DNA of 64,000 nucleotides. Origin: Clostridia bacterium. GTDB lineage: Bacteria > Bacillota > Clostridia > Oscillospirales > RGIG577. Position numbers and translations under genes: made by a program. Location of the stretch: contig JAFQZS010000050.1 of the NCBI GenBank assembly GCA_017405765.1, positions 1 to 64,000 of the forward strand, in the 5' to 3' direction. Position 1 is the first letter of the stretch; every line of letters begins with the position of its first letter. The notes beneath the pieces were generated by a model. That model ran no database searches and had not been told where the DNA came from. It saw only the letters and a list, made by a program, of their open reading frames with translations. Below, one piece after another: positions 52,897-62,481 of this stretch.

Positions 52897-53967
52897 CTAT
52901 ATTTCGCGCCTTATATCTTCAAGGTACGAATCGTCAATACCCGCCTCATCAAACGTCGCCATATTATTGACGACCTCGCACGAAGCTCTAAGCGCCGCAA
53001 GCGCGAACGGGCAGCCGCTGCCCTCGCCAAGGCGCATATCGAAATCAAACAGCGGTCTAACTTTAAGCGCCTTTGCCGCCTCTTTATACCCTAGTTCAAC
53101 AGATGCATGGCTTGGTATCAGATATCCCAAAACGTTCGGACAAAGCTTTACGGCGCAAAGTGCGGAAACAATGGAAATAAAACCGTCGATGACTGCAGGC
53201 TTTTTAAAATATGCCGCGCCTAAAAACGCGCCGCACATTGCCGCTATATCAAATCCGCCGACTTTTGAAATGACGTCTAAAACATCGTTCTTATCCGGCC
53301 TGTTTATTTCTAAGGCGGCGCGTATAACTGCTTTTTTGTTTTCAAAAGCCGCGTCAGTAAGACCGCCTCCGCGCGACGTCACGCTTGTTACATCTGTATC
53401 CAAAAGCGCGCAAAGCACCGCAGAGGCCGTTGTCGTATTTCCTATACCCATCTCCCCTATACCTACGGCGTCGGCTTTTGTTATCTCCACAACTTCAAAG
53501 CCCGTAAGCACAGCCCTAAGCGCCTGATCTCTTGTCATGGCTGCGCCTGTCGAAATGTCATGCGTACCATAGGCTATCTTTTTATTTATTACATCCGTGC
53601 ATGAAACATCGCCGTTTATGCCCACGTCGCAGACGGTCACGCCGCAGCCGAAAGTCTTAGCCAAAACAGCGGCTCCCGTTCTGCCCTGTGCAATATTTAC
53701 GGCTTGCTTTAACGTAACGCTCTGCGGCGCGCTCGATACGCCTTTTGAAACAACGCCGTTGTCTGCGGCGAACACCAGAAGCTGCGTCTTTTTTATCTCA
53801 TTGTGGACCTGTCCCGTTATCCCCGCTGCCTGGACCGACAGCGCTTCAAGCCTTCCCAAGCTTCCAGGCGGCTTTGCAAGCCTGCTTTGACGCTCTCTCG
53901 CCGCATCCATTGCCGCCGTATCGAGCGGGCGCACCGAAGCTTTAAGATAGTTTAACCTTTTCTCCAT
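52897..53967 (-). CDS. cobT: Nicotinate-nucleotide-dimethylbenzimidazole phosphoribosyltransferase
   Basis: 356 residues, the usual size. Family motifs KPPGSLGRLEALSVQAAGITG near residue 31 (in part PPGSLGRLEALSVQAAG), FAADNGVVSKGVS, GEMGIGNTTTASAV and LGEGSGCPFAL with the catalytic Glu. It makes alpha-ribazole phosphate from dimethylbenzimidazole or another base. The ATG follows AAAGGAGAGG. Confidence 0.96.
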   Translation of the reverse strand: MEKRLNYLKASVRPLDTAAMDAARERQSRLAKPPGSLGRLEALSVQAAGITGQVHNEIKKTQLLVFAADNGVVSKGVSSAPQSVTLKQAVNIAQGRTGAAVLAKTFGCGVTVCDVGINGDVSCTDVINKKIAYGTHDISTGAAMTRDQALRAVLTGFEVVEITKADAVGIGEMGIGNTTTASAVLCALLDTDVTSVTSRGGGLTDAAFENKKAVIRAALEINRPDKNDVLDVISKVGGFDIAAMCGAFLGAAYFKKPAVIDGFISIVSALCAVKLCPNVLGYLIPSHASVELGYKEAAKALKVRPLFDFDMRLGEGSGCPFALAALRASCEVVNNMATFDEAGIDDSYLEDIRREI

Positions 53968-53981
53968 ATACGCCTCTCCTT

Positions 53982-54503
53982 TTAAAATTCCACTCCGCGG
54001 CGTGCCGCTATACCTCTGTCGTAAGGATGCTTTATTTTCTTCATTTCGGTAACATAATCGGAAAGATCTATAAGCGCATCAGAGGGATATCGCCCCGTCA
54101 ATACAAGCTCGAGGCCTGCGGGCTTTCTCTTTATATAATCCGTAAGCATCGCCTCCGAAATGAGCTTATGGCTGCAGGCCGATATTATCTCGTCAAGTAT
54201 AAGCATATCCACTCCGTTTTCGCTCTTTTTTACTGCATTTTTAAAAAGCTCGCAGTAGGCGTGCGCGGCTTCTTTTCTTTCTTCATCGCTCATATGCTTA
54301 AAAAAACCGTAATTCTTTTTGCATACTTCTATGCTGATATTCTCAAACTTTTCGAGAGCCTTTATTTCCGAAGATGAGCCGTCCTTTAAAAACTGCACGA
54401 ACAAAACGCGCATGCCCGCGCCTGCCGCGCGCAAAGCAAGCCCTGCGGCGGCAGTCGTTTTACCCTTGCCTTCTCCGCAGTAAATGTGCAAAAGCCCCGC
54501 CAT
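53982..54503 (-). CDS. cobO: Corrinoid adenosyltransferase CobA/BtuR/CobO type
   Basis: 173 residues. P-loop CGEGKGKTTAAAGLALRA, followed by VLFVQFLKDG and LDEIISA. It transfers the adenosyl group of ATP to cob(I)yrinate diamide. The ATG at 54503 follows AGAGG by seven bases; a GTG two codons earlier is next to the ribosome site and less likely. Two bases after cbiP. Confidence 0.94.
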   Translation of the reverse strand: MAGLLHIYCGEGKGKTTAAAGLALRAAGAGMRVLFVQFLKDGSSSEIKALEKFENISIEVCKKNYGFFKHMSDEERKEAAHAYCELFKNAVKKSENGVDMLILDEIISACSHKLISEAMLTDYIKRKPAGLELVLTGRYPSDALIDLSDYVTEMKKIKHPYDRGIAARRGVEF

Positions 54504-54505
54504 AT

Positions 54506-55969
54506 TCACACCTCTTTATTCAAAATACGATAAATAAGCTCCATATCTATGTTTTCTCTGACGATACGGGCAAGCAAGTCGTACTCACGTTCTTTATACA
54601 CTTTCGTATCGTAAGCATTAATGAGAGACGGATCTACACCTTTTTCGGCGCAGAGCGCATGAATAATGCGTTCGCTTATCCCTTCGGCGTCGAATATGCC
54701 GTGTATATACGTGCCGTAGACGTTTCCCTTCCCCGAAAGAGGCGAAGACTCTTGTGCGCTTCGTCCCATGTGTATCTCATATCCCTCGTAAGAAAGGCCG
54801 TTCAAAGAAGAAAGCACGCCCTCAACTGAGGAAAAAACGCCTCTTGTCTGCGTCTGCACCTTATCTTTAAAAAATACCGTATCCATATCAAGCATCTCCA
54901 TGCCTCGCACGGACGACGTATTTTCGCTTTCGCTGCCTCCCTCGTCCGTAATGCTTCGTCCGAGCATCTGATATCCGCCGCAGACGCCCATAACGGGCGT
55001 ACCGTTTGAAGCCGCATGCTTTACGGCTGCCTCAAGTCCGCGCGATCTAATCCACTTTAGATCCTCTATCGTGCTTTTCGTACCAGGTATCATTATCATA
55101 TCCGCACCCTCAAGCTCGCGCGGATGCGTTACGTACCTTAACGATACGCTGTCGTAGCGCTCAAAGGGCGAAAAATCGGTAAAGTTGGAAATGCGCGGCA
55201 GGCGTATTACGGCAATATCTATGAGCCTTCTCTTTTTATCGTTCGAAAAGCGCTTTGTTAAGCTGTCCTCGTCGTCAATGTCGATATTCATATACGGTAT
55301 GACCCCCGCTACTGGAACGCCGCAAAGGTCCCTTAAAATATCAAGTCCCGGTTCAAGTATCGTTCTGTCGCCTCTGAATTTATTTATGACCGTCGCCTTT
55401 ATTCGGGCGCGCTCCTCGCCTGATAAAAGCGCCACCGTGCCGTAAAGCTGCGCGAACACGCCGCCGCGGTCTATATCTCCGACCAGCAGTACGGGCGCGT
55501 CTACCATGCGCGCAAGCCCCATGTTCACGATATCGTCTTTATTTAAATTTATCTCCGCCGGACTTCCCGCGCCTTCTATCACTATAACGTCGTATTCTTC
55601 GGAAAGGCTTTCATACGCCGCCATTATATCGGGGATAAACTCACGCTTTTTTTTATAGTATTCCGCAGCTCTCATATTGCCCAAAACGCGGCCTCCGACG
55701 ATGACCTGACTTCCCATATCCGTAGTAGGCTTTAACAGTATGGGGTTCATCCTTACGTCAGGCGCAATGCCGGCCGCCTCCGCCTGTACTGCCTGTGCGC
55801 GCCCCATCTCGCCTCCGTCGGACGAAATAAAGGAATTAAGCGACATATTCTGGCTCTTAAACGGCGCGGCGCGAAGTCCGTCCTGCCTGAAAATGCGGCA
55901 TAATGCGGCGGCAAGCAAGCTTTTCCCCGCGTTTGACATTGTACCCTGTATCATAATATTCTTAGCCAT
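54506..55969 (-). CDS. cbiP: Cobyric acid synthase
   Basis: 487 residues. N-terminal P-loop-like IMIQGTMSNAGKSLLAAALCR, GAGSPAEINL, and a C-terminal glutamine-amidotransferase-like domain with GVCGGYQMLG carrying the nucleophilic Cys and a later GYEIHMG His region. It amidates four carboxylates of adenosylcobyrinate diamide. Its ATG overlaps the cobD gene by 8 bases. Confidence 0.97.
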   Translation of the reverse strand: MAKNIMIQGTMSNAGKSLLAAALCRIFRQDGLRAAPFKSQNMSLNSFISSDGGEMGRAQAVQAEAAGIAPDVRMNPILLKPTTDMGSQVIVGGRVLGNMRAAEYYKKKREFIPDIMAAYESLSEEYDVIVIEGAGSPAEINLNKDDIVNMGLARMVDAPVLLVGDIDRGGVFAQLYGTVALLSGEERARIKATVINKFRGDRTILEPGLDILRDLCGVPVAGVIPYMNIDIDDEDSLTKRFSNDKKRRLIDIAVIRLPRISNFTDFSPFERYDSVSLRYVTHPRELEGADMIMIPGTKSTIEDLKWIRSRGLEAAVKHAASNGTPVMGVCGGYQMLGRSITDEGGSESENTSSVRGMEMLDMDTVFFKDKVQTQTRGVFSSVEGVLSSLNGLSYEGYEIHMGRSAQESSPLSGKGNVYGTYIHGIFDAEGISERIIHALCAEKGVDPSLINAYDTKVYKEREYDLLARIVRENIDMELIYRILNKEV

Positions 55970-57023
55970 ATCTTTTCTCCAAAACAGCGTTTGTGAGCGC
56001 TTTGATAAGAGCTTCGTTGTCCTTTTGTATTCTTACCGACGCCCTGTACCAACCCTCTCCCAGTCCATGAAAATCTGCGCAGTTTCTTATGGCTATCCCC
56101 TGCTCTTTAAGCGGGATATGAAGTCCCTCTTCGCCGTAAAACATAAGAAAATTCGCGTCTGACGGGCATACCCAAAATCCCAGCCCTTCAAGCTCCTTTT
56201 TAAGCCATGACCTCTGTATTTCTATGAGCGAACGCGCGCTTTTTAAAAAATCTGTCTCGCTTAGAGCCGCAAGACCGGCCTCCTGCGATATTACCGACAC
56301 ATTCCACGGCTGTACCTCGCAAGACATCTTTGAGATAAGTTCGCTGTCGCTTGTAAGCGCATATCCCAGGCGCGCTCCCGCCATGCCGAAATTCTTTGTA
56401 AATGCCTTCAGAATAAACAGGCCGGAACATTCCGAAATATACCTTTTCAGGCTTTCGCCTCCGTTTGTAAGGTCAAGAAAGCACTCGTCTAAAAAAAAGG
56501 CCGTTCCCGTGTCGACGCAAAGATCGAGTATCTTGATCAAAGTGCGCTCGGATATAAGCCTTCCCGTCGGATTGTTTGGATTGCATAAAAATACTGCGTC
56601 GGGAGATTTTTCTTTTATAAAATCAAGAAATCCTTCCCCAAGGGCAAATCCGTTCTCACGCGCAAGTTCATATCTGTATACTTCGCAGCCCGCGCGCCCG
56701 AGCGCCCTTTCATACTCCGAAAACGTGGGCGCAGTCAAGACTGCGCGCCCCGGCAAAAGCGCGCCGCAGTAAGCGTATATAAGCTCTGACGCGCCTGCGC
56801 CGAAAATGATATTCTCTTTTTTTATATTCTCATACTCCGCGACAGACTCAGTAAGTCTGCGGCAATAAGGGTCGGGGTAAACGTGTATGCGCTCGGCTGC
56901 ACGGCGAACGGCATCTTTAACGCTTTCGGGCGTTCCTAGCGGATTAATACTCGAGGAAAAGTCAAGCGTGATGTTTCCCGAGTATATATCGCCGCCATGG
57001 GGATTTTTTGTATTATAAAGCAT
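55962..57023 (-). CDS. cobD: L-threonine-O-3-phosphate decarboxylase CobD (class I aminotransferase fold)
   Basis: 353 residues. HGGDIYSGNITLDFSSSINPLG near the start (in part LDFSSSINPLG), CNPNNPTGRLI, and the PLP lysine in FILKAFTKNFGMAGARLGYA. It makes (R)-1-amino-2-propanol phosphate, the linker of cobalamin, used by CbiB, encoded just upstream. A histidinol-phosphate aminotransferase is the main alternative, but context favours CobD. Confidence 0.9.
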   Translation of the reverse strand: MLYNTKNPHGGDIYSGNITLDFSSSINPLGTPESVKDAVRRAAERIHVYPDPYCRRLTESVAEYENIKKENIIFGAGASELIYAYCGALLPGRAVLTAPTFSEYERALGRAGCEVYRYELARENGFALGEGFLDFIKEKSPDAVFLCNPNNPTGRLISERTLIKILDLCVDTGTAFFLDECFLDLTNGGESLKRYISECSGLFILKAFTKNFGMAGARLGYALTSDSELISKMSCEVQPWNVSVISQEAGLAALSETDFLKSARSLIEIQRSWLKKELEGLGFWVCPSDANFLMFYGEEGLHIPLKEQGIAIRNCADFHGLGEGWYRASVRIQKDNEALIKALTNAVLEKRYG

Positions 57024-57035
57024 TGCGTTTTCCCC

Positions 57036-57998
57036 CTATATGATAATAATGATTTTGATCGTGCAAAATACCATAAGCGTGATGACCGACGTCAAATATA
57101 AAAGGCGGCAGGCGCGCGCTATGTCTTCATTTTCTATATCTCTTGTATCGTCGCCGATATACGGTTTTTCGTGGAACGTTCCGTGATACCATGCGCCGCC
57201 CCCAAGGCGTATGCCCAAAAGACCTGCGCATACCGATTCCGTCTGAGCGGAATTTGGGCTTTTGTGATTATATCTGTCTCTTTTAAATATCTTCACGCCG
57301 CCGTTTGCGTCAAATCCCAAAATCGCGCCTGCAGCGAGCATAAAAAGCGCCGAAATGCGCGCCGGTATGAAGTTAAATACATCGTCGGCTCTCGCCGCGA
57401 ACGCACCTATATTTTTAAACGGCGGATCGGTATATCCTATCATCGAGTCCATTGTATTTACGGCTTTGTAAAAAAAGCCAAGCGGCGCGCCGCCTATTGC
57501 CAAAAAAAACATAGGCGCGACCGCCCCGTCCGATGTGTTCTCCGCGACCGTCTCAACTGCGGCGCGTATTATGCCCGCCTTGTCAAGCCTTTCCGTATCT
57601 CGCCCCACGATCATTGATACGGCGTGTCTTGCTCTTTTGGTATCGTCGTCGCAAATCGCCCTGTAAACCTTCATGCTCTCGTCTTTTAAGGACTTAACGG
57701 CAATTATCTGCCAGCACATAAAGCTTTCTGCGGCCAGCCTAAGCCATGGGCTTATTTGCATTAAGACGATAAGTATAATAAGCGGCGCACATGTTGAAAC
57801 GGCGGCCGTAATAAACCAAAGGCAAACGCCCGCCGCCCTTTCTCCCGCCGCTGTTTTCGGAAAGACCCGAAGCAGCGCGCCTTTAAGTGCGCTTATAAGC
57901 TTTCCCATAAATACGACCGGATGAGGGAAACCGTGCGGGTCCCCAACGATAAGATCAACTATAAAGCCTATTATAAAAGCGGCAAGCGACAGGATCAT
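57036..57998 (-). CDS. cbiB: Adenosylcobinamide-phosphate synthase CbiB
   Basis: 320 residues, a membrane protein. DLIVGDPHGFPHPVVFMGKLI at the start (in part GDPHGFPHPVVFMGKLI), VETVAENTSDGAVAPMFF and AVNTMDSMIGY are family motifs. It attaches aminopropanol phosphate to cobyrate. Overlaps the upstream cbiJ/E/T stop by four bases. The start has no strong ribosome site of its own and probably relies on coupling. Confidence 0.96.
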   Translation of the reverse strand: MILSLAAFIIGFIVDLIVGDPHGFPHPVVFMGKLISALKGALLRVFPKTAAGERAAGVCLWFITAAVSTCAPLIILIVLMQISPWLRLAAESFMCWQIIAVKSLKDESMKVYRAICDDDTKRARHAVSMIVGRDTERLDKAGIIRAAVETVAENTSDGAVAPMFFLAIGGAPLGFFYKAVNTMDSMIGYTDPPFKNIGAFAARADDVFNFIPARISALFMLAAGAILGFDANGGVKIFKRDRYNHKSPNSAQTESVCAGLLGIRLGGGAWYHGTFHEKPYIGDDTRDIENEDIARACRLLYLTSVITLMVFCTIKIIIII

Positions 57999-59986
57999 AA
58001 CGCTTCCTTCTTTGTCTGCATCGAAAATATGTATATCGGGTTTTCGGCGCGCATGAGAGTGTGCTCTCCGGCCGTTTTTGCGCGCGCCGTGCTTAAAGAT
58101 ACGACCTCTGTATATGTAAATCCGAGATCTTTCATCAAAGAGTTGAGCTGTGATACGGTTTCAAGGGAAACTGCAGTCGCAACTATGCGTACATTCGGGT
58201 TTTTTTTAAGCAAAACATCTGCGATATCTTTTATATGCCCTTCGCTTCCGCCGATAAAAGCGTGGGTAGGCGTTGGAAGATCCTCGCACGCTTCAGGCGC
58301 CAAGCCTCTTATCACCGTAATATTATCTAGGCCGAAGCTCTCCTTGTTTTTTTCTATAAGCTTTGCCGCTTCTTCTCTTTTTTCTATTGAATATACGTGT
58401 CCGCTTTCCAAAAGGCGCGCCGCCTCAACGGACACGGAGCCGGTGCCCGCGCCTATATCCCAAAGAACGGAGCATTCACAAAGCCTAAGCTTTGAAAGGC
58501 ATACCGCACGCACCTCGCTTTTTGTCATGGGTATTGACCTGCCGTCGCTTTCAGGGCGCGAAAAAGCGTTGTCAGGCAGACCGAAAATAAAGCTTTTCTG
58601 TGCGCGGTCGTTTTCTATAAGCGCCGCGCACAGCGAGTCGTATTTGCCGTCTTTAAGCTCCATAGCCGTACCCGTAGTCACCTTTTCATCTTTATACCCC
58701 AGCCGTTCTCCGATGCTTACCTTAACGAAACCGAGACCCGCTTCCGAAAGCGTTTTACATAAGCCTTCGGCTGTGTTCTCTCCTCCTAAGAGTACAAAAA
58801 GACGGCGGTTGTTTTTGACCTTATTTGCAACGCTGCATTCTCTTCCGTGAAGGCTTAAAAACGCAGCGTCGTCATACGGCGTCTTAAGCGCAGCGCAAAG
58901 GTATGAAAGTGAGCTGATTCCCGGTATTACCTTTACATCGCAAAAAGAAAACTTATTTATAAGCTTTTTTGCACCGCTGAAAAAGCCCGTATCGCCTGAC
59001 ATGACTGCCGCAAATCGTGTATACTCCTTATGCGATGATATAAACTTGGCTATATCATCGGAGGATACGGCCTCATAACAAGGCTTATTTTTGTCGCTTA
59101 CCGCACATAAAAGGCGCTTTGCGCCTATTATGCAGTCCGAATCCTTCAGTGCAATTGCCGCGTCGGACGTAAGCGTGCCTTCGTTTCCCATGCCCATACC
59201 TATCACAAAGACAAGCGGCCTCAAAGCTATGCCCAAGCGCTCTTTTAAAAGCTTCACCGCTTCAGAAAAAGCAAGACCTTCATCTTCTTTGGGGCGTCCT
59301 ATCACCAAAAGGCGCGCGCCCGTTTTCTTCGCCGCTTCAAGCTTTTCATAAAAGCCTCCCGCGCTTCCTCCGTCCTTTGTTACAAGATATACGGCTTTGG
59401 TCATTTTTATCGTTGCTATGTTCATTTCTTCGGAAAACGGGCCCTGCATGGCTATTATATGCGAGGGCAAAACACCGGCGTCTCTGCATTGCTTAAGAGA
59501 AGACTCTGCGGGGATCACGCGTACGTAAGCTCTCTCCTTAAAGCCTGTCACAGAGGAAAAGCGCCCTATATCTTTTACTCCCGTTGTAAAGAGTATATTG
59601 CCTTCTCTTTTACTGAGATGATCTGCCGCGTCCGACACGCGGTCAAAGAACGCGATATCATTTGAAACCTCGGACTCTGCGCGTTTTATTCTTATATATT
59701 CCAGACCGGCAGAATGCGCAGCTCGCTTTATATTCTCCGTTGCCTTATCTGCATAAGGATGAGTAGCGTCTATAACGGTATCAAAGCGCGATTTTTGAAA
59801 AAGCTCTTCCATTTCGCCATATTCCATGCGTCCCGTCATCACATCTATCGTCTTTTTCGGCGCAATAAGCATTTTTGCATAATCGGTCGCAACGCATGCG
59901 GTAATGCGAACATCATCATATTCGCCAAATATTTCAATGAGCCTTCGCCCTTCAGTTGTTCCTGCAAAAATGCATATATTATACAT
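57995..59986 (-). CDS. Three-domain fusion CbiJ-CbiE-CbiT
   Basis: 663 residues. Residues 1-250 match precorrin-6A reductase CbiJ/CobK (IFAGTTEGRRLIEIF at the start, then TGRMEYGEME and DATHPYADKATENI). Residues about 255-450 are CbiE, a C5 methyltransferase (VFVIGMGMGNEGTLTSDA, then GDTGFFSGAKKL, VIPGISSLSYL). Residues about 460-663 are CbiT, the C15 methyltransferase/decarboxylase (MTKSEVRAVCLSKLRL, WDIGAGTGSVSVEAARL). CbiE-CbiT fusions (CobL) are known; the added N-terminal reductase makes one chain for successive steps. Overlaps cbiH by 8 bases and cbiB by 4. Confidence 0.93.
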   Translation of the reverse strand: MYNICIFAGTTEGRRLIEIFGEYDDVRITACVATDYAKMLIAPKKTIDVMTGRMEYGEMEELFQKSRFDTVIDATHPYADKATENIKRAAHSAGLEYIRIKRAESEVSNDIAFFDRVSDAADHLSKREGNILFTTGVKDIGRFSSVTGFKERAYVRVIPAESSLKQCRDAGVLPSHIIAMQGPFSEEMNIATIKMTKAVYLVTKDGGSAGGFYEKLEAAKKTGARLLVIGRPKEDEGLAFSEAVKLLKERLGIALRPLVFVIGMGMGNEGTLTSDAAIALKDSDCIIGAKRLLCAVSDKNKPCYEAVSSDDIAKFISSHKEYTRFAAVMSGDTGFFSGAKKLINKFSFCDVKVIPGISSLSYLCAALKTPYDDAAFLSLHGRECSVANKVKNNRRLFVLLGGENTAEGLCKTLSEAGLGFVKVSIGERLGYKDEKVTTGTAMELKDGKYDSLCAALIENDRAQKSFIFGLPDNAFSRPESDGRSIPMTKSEVRAVCLSKLRLCECSVLWDIGAGTGSVSVEAARLLESGHVYSIEKREEAAKLIEKNKESFGLDNITVIRGLAPEACEDLPTPTHAFIGGSEGHIKDIADVLLKKNPNVRIVATAVSLETVSQLNSLMKDLGFTYTEVVSLSTARAKTAGEHTLMRAENPIYIFSMQTKKEAL

Positions 59987-60710
59987 TTTTATACCCTCTC
60001 GGCGTTATCATATTTTCGTTTATTATCTTTGTTTCTGAGTTTCCAATAAAAACAGTTGAAAACATATCGACTGTTTCGTCTCTAAGCTGTAAAAGCGAAA
60101 GTATTTTCCGGCTTTCGTTGTCTCTCCCCACGTTTCTTGCTATGCCGCAGACGCGATCCTTCGGAAGTATCTTTAAAAGCGTTTCGCAAGCCCTTTTCAA
60201 ATGATCGGGGCGCGCACGTCCCCCCGGATTATATATGACGATAGCCATATCGGCCCAGGCCGCCGCGCTAAGGCGCCTTTCTATCTTCTCCCACGGCGTC
60301 AGGCGGTCGCTTAAGCTTATCACGGCAAAATCGTGCGATATCGGCGCGCCTAAAAGCGCTCCCCCGCTCAAAGCGGCGGTAACTCCCGGTATTACCCGTA
60401 TCTGTGGCGCCAAGCTTTCGCCTCTTAATTCATATATAAGCGCGGCCATGCCGTATACTCCGCTGTCTCCCGAGCATACGACGGCTACCGTCTTTCCCGC
60501 GCTTGCAAGCTCTATTGCGATACGGCAGCGCTTTACCTCCTCTGTCATCGGCGTACTGATAAACTCTTTTTCGGGATAATGGTCTCGTATAAGCTCGGTA
60601 TATACGCCGTAACCTATTATAACGTCGGCGGCTCTCAGCGCGCTGTCTGCTCTCTTGGTCATATCCCCGCGGCTCCCCGGACCTATGCCCACCACATAAA
60701 GCTTACTCAA
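59979..60710 (-). CDS. cbiH: Precorrin-3B C17-methyltransferase CbiH
   Basis: 243 residues. It starts with TTG inside the end of cbiG (TTTGAGTAA), with GGAGG six bases upstream, giving LSKLYVVGIGPGSRGDMT, the proper tetrapyrrole-methylase start; no ATG fits. GDSGVYGMA and VIPGVTAALSGGALLGAP are family motifs. It catalyses ring contraction and C17 methylation in the anaerobic pathway. Confidence 0.93.
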   Translation of the reverse strand: MSKLYVVGIGPGSRGDMTKRADSALRAADVIIGYGVYTELIRDHYPEKEFISTPMTEEVKRCRIAIELASAGKTVAVVCSGDSGVYGMAALIYELRGESLAPQIRVIPGVTAALSGGALLGAPISHDFAVISLSDRLTPWEKIERRLSAAAWADMAIVIYNPGGRARPDHLKRACETLLKILPKDRVCGIARNVGRDNESRKILSLLQLRDETVDMFSTVFIGNSETKIINENMITPRGYKNV

Positions 60711-61725
60711 AGCACACCTCCGTATTTTCGGCCGCAACCGCAACAGTCACGCCGCCTGCAGCCGTTTTCTTCACTACAAGCTCGTGCGCGCCCGCCATTG
60801 CGGCGCGTTCGCATACGTTGTCAACTCCCGTAACGCTTTTTACAAAATCAGACGCGACAAAATCGCCCTCTACAGCGCGAAGCTCTTTTGCGCCGTAAAC
60901 AACAAGCGGCTTTCCCTCAGCGCGGCAATAGCTTATAAGCCCCGGCTCATTTGCCTTTAGATCTATAGTCGAATAAAGCTTTACAGCGCGCTTGTCTATG
61001 CCCTCGCGGGAAAAAACGTTCTCTATGGCTTTCTTTATCTGCTCTGCGCTTGTTCCTTTTTTACACCCTATGCCCACATGAAGGATAACGGGAATGAGGC
61101 AAAGCGTTTTTTCAAACGGCGCGGCGCCTGTTTTATAGCTTATAAGTATACCTGTATCGCCCCGAGCATTTATTTGTATGCCTCGGGGATAATCTCCTTT
61201 TACCGGGAGATCGCATATCATCGGCACATCGCGTTCAAGTATTGCCGCCGACACCGTCTTTACAAGGCTTATATCTCCAATGACAAATCCGTTCTTTTTT
61301 GCCCATGCATCGGGCGAAAACCTATGATTTATATCAGTTGCCGTTGTTATTACGGGAGTCGCCTCTAAATATTCGGACAGCTTCAGCGCAAGCGCGTTTG
61401 CCCCGCCTATATGTCCCGATAAGATCGGTATCACAAAGCGTCCCAGCTCATCTATAACTATAACTGCAGGGTCTGTCTGCTTGTTATGAACATACGGCGC
61501 TATATTTCTTACGGCAATGCCGCAGGAGCCGATAAAAACGAGTGCGTCCGCCTTGGAAAAGAGCTCTTTATATAAGTCGGCGGACAGGCTTTGTATCGTA
61601 ATAAGTCCCGCTTCTTTCAATCTTTCGGGAACGAAAATGCAAACCTCACAGTCCTTAATGCAGGCTTTAAGCCTTATTGCCAAAGCGCGTCCCCTCTTAC
61701 TGTATGCAAAAATTGCGATCTTCAT
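60703..61725 (-). CDS. cbiG: Cobalt-precorrin-5A hydrolase CbiG
   Basis: 340 residues. N-terminal part with FIGSCGIAVRNIAPY and LSGHIGGANALALKLSE, C-terminal CbiG domain with HVGIGCKKGTSAEQIKKAI. It removes the C20-derived acetaldehyde unit from cobalt-precorrin-5A. It overlaps cbiF by 4 bases and cbiH by 8 bases. Confidence 0.95.
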   Translation of the reverse strand: MKIAIFAYSKRGRALAIRLKACIKDCEVCIFVPERLKEAGLITIQSLSADLYKELFSKADALVFIGSCGIAVRNIAPYVHNKQTDPAVIVIDELGRFVIPILSGHIGGANALALKLSEYLEATPVITTATDINHRFSPDAWAKKNGFVIGDISLVKTVSAAILERDVPMICDLPVKGDYPRGIQINARGDTGILISYKTGAAPFEKTLCLIPVILHVGIGCKKGTSAEQIKKAIENVFSREGIDKRAVKLYSTIDLKANEPGLISYCRAEGKPLVVYGAKELRAVEGDFVASDFVKSVTGVDNVCERAAMAGAHELVVKKTAAGGVTVAVAAENTEVCFE

Positions 61726-62477
61726 TTTTTCGCCTCTCGGTATTCTGTACTGAACGCAGGATCGTATAAAAGCGAACGTAAATACTCATCGCCCAAAACG
61801 TTCCCAACTATTATAAGCGCAGTCTTTTCTATATTGTTTCGTCTTACGGTATCATAAAGCGTGCCCACACTGCATCGAAGTATCTTTTCGTCAGGCCAAG
61901 ACGCCTTGTACACAACTGCTGCGGGCGTGTCTTCGCTCCATCCGCCCAAAATAAGCTCGCTTTGAAGACTTTCGCAAAGCGACGCGCTTAAAAAGATCAC
62001 CATGGTCGCCTTATGCGCCGAGAGAGCGCGCACCGACTGCGCATCAGGCACGGGCGTTCGTCCCGCCGCGCGCGTGATTATCACGCTTTGGCTTACGCCG
62101 GGAAGCGTATACTCCGCTTTAAGCGAAGCCGCAGCCGCCGAAAACGAGCTGACTCCCGGGCATACCGAAAACTCTATTCCAAGCTTAAAGAGCGCGTCAA
62201 ACTGCTCCCTTACGGCGCCGTAAAGACACGGATCTCCCGTATGAAGACGCACCGTTGTCTTTCTTTCTCCCTCCGCCCGTTTTATGACGTCTATCACCTC
62301 ATCAAGCGTCATCTTCGCGCTGTTAAATATTCTGCAGTCTTTTTTTGCATATGAAAGAAGCTCGGGATTTACAAGAGATCCCGTATATATTATAATGTCG
62401 GCTTCGCTCAAAAGGCGCGCGCCTCTTATCGTTATAAGGTCAGGCGCGCCGCTTCCCGCTCCTACGAAGTAAACCAT
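61722..62477 (-). CDS. cbiF: Cobalt-precorrin-4 C11-methyltransferase CbiF
   Basis: 251 residues. MVYFVGAGSGAPDLITIRGA start, HTGDPCLYGA, VCPGVSSFSAAAASL and the TRAAGRTPVP motif, all typical of CbiF/CobM. Methylates C11 of the corrin precursor. Five-base gap after cbiD, four-base overlap with cbiG. Confidence 0.96.
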   Translation of the reverse strand: MVYFVGAGSGAPDLITIRGARLLSEADIIIYTGSLVNPELLSYAKKDCRIFNSAKMTLDEVIDVIKRAEGERKTTVRLHTGDPCLYGAVREQFDALFKLGIEFSVCPGVSSFSAAAASLKAEYTLPGVSQSVIITRAAGRTPVPDAQSVRALSAHKATMVIFLSASLCESLQSELILGGWSEDTPAAVVYKASWPDEKILRCSVGTLYDTVRRNNIEKTALIIVGNVLGDEYLRSLLYDPAFSTEYREAKK

Positions 62478-62481
62478 GGTA

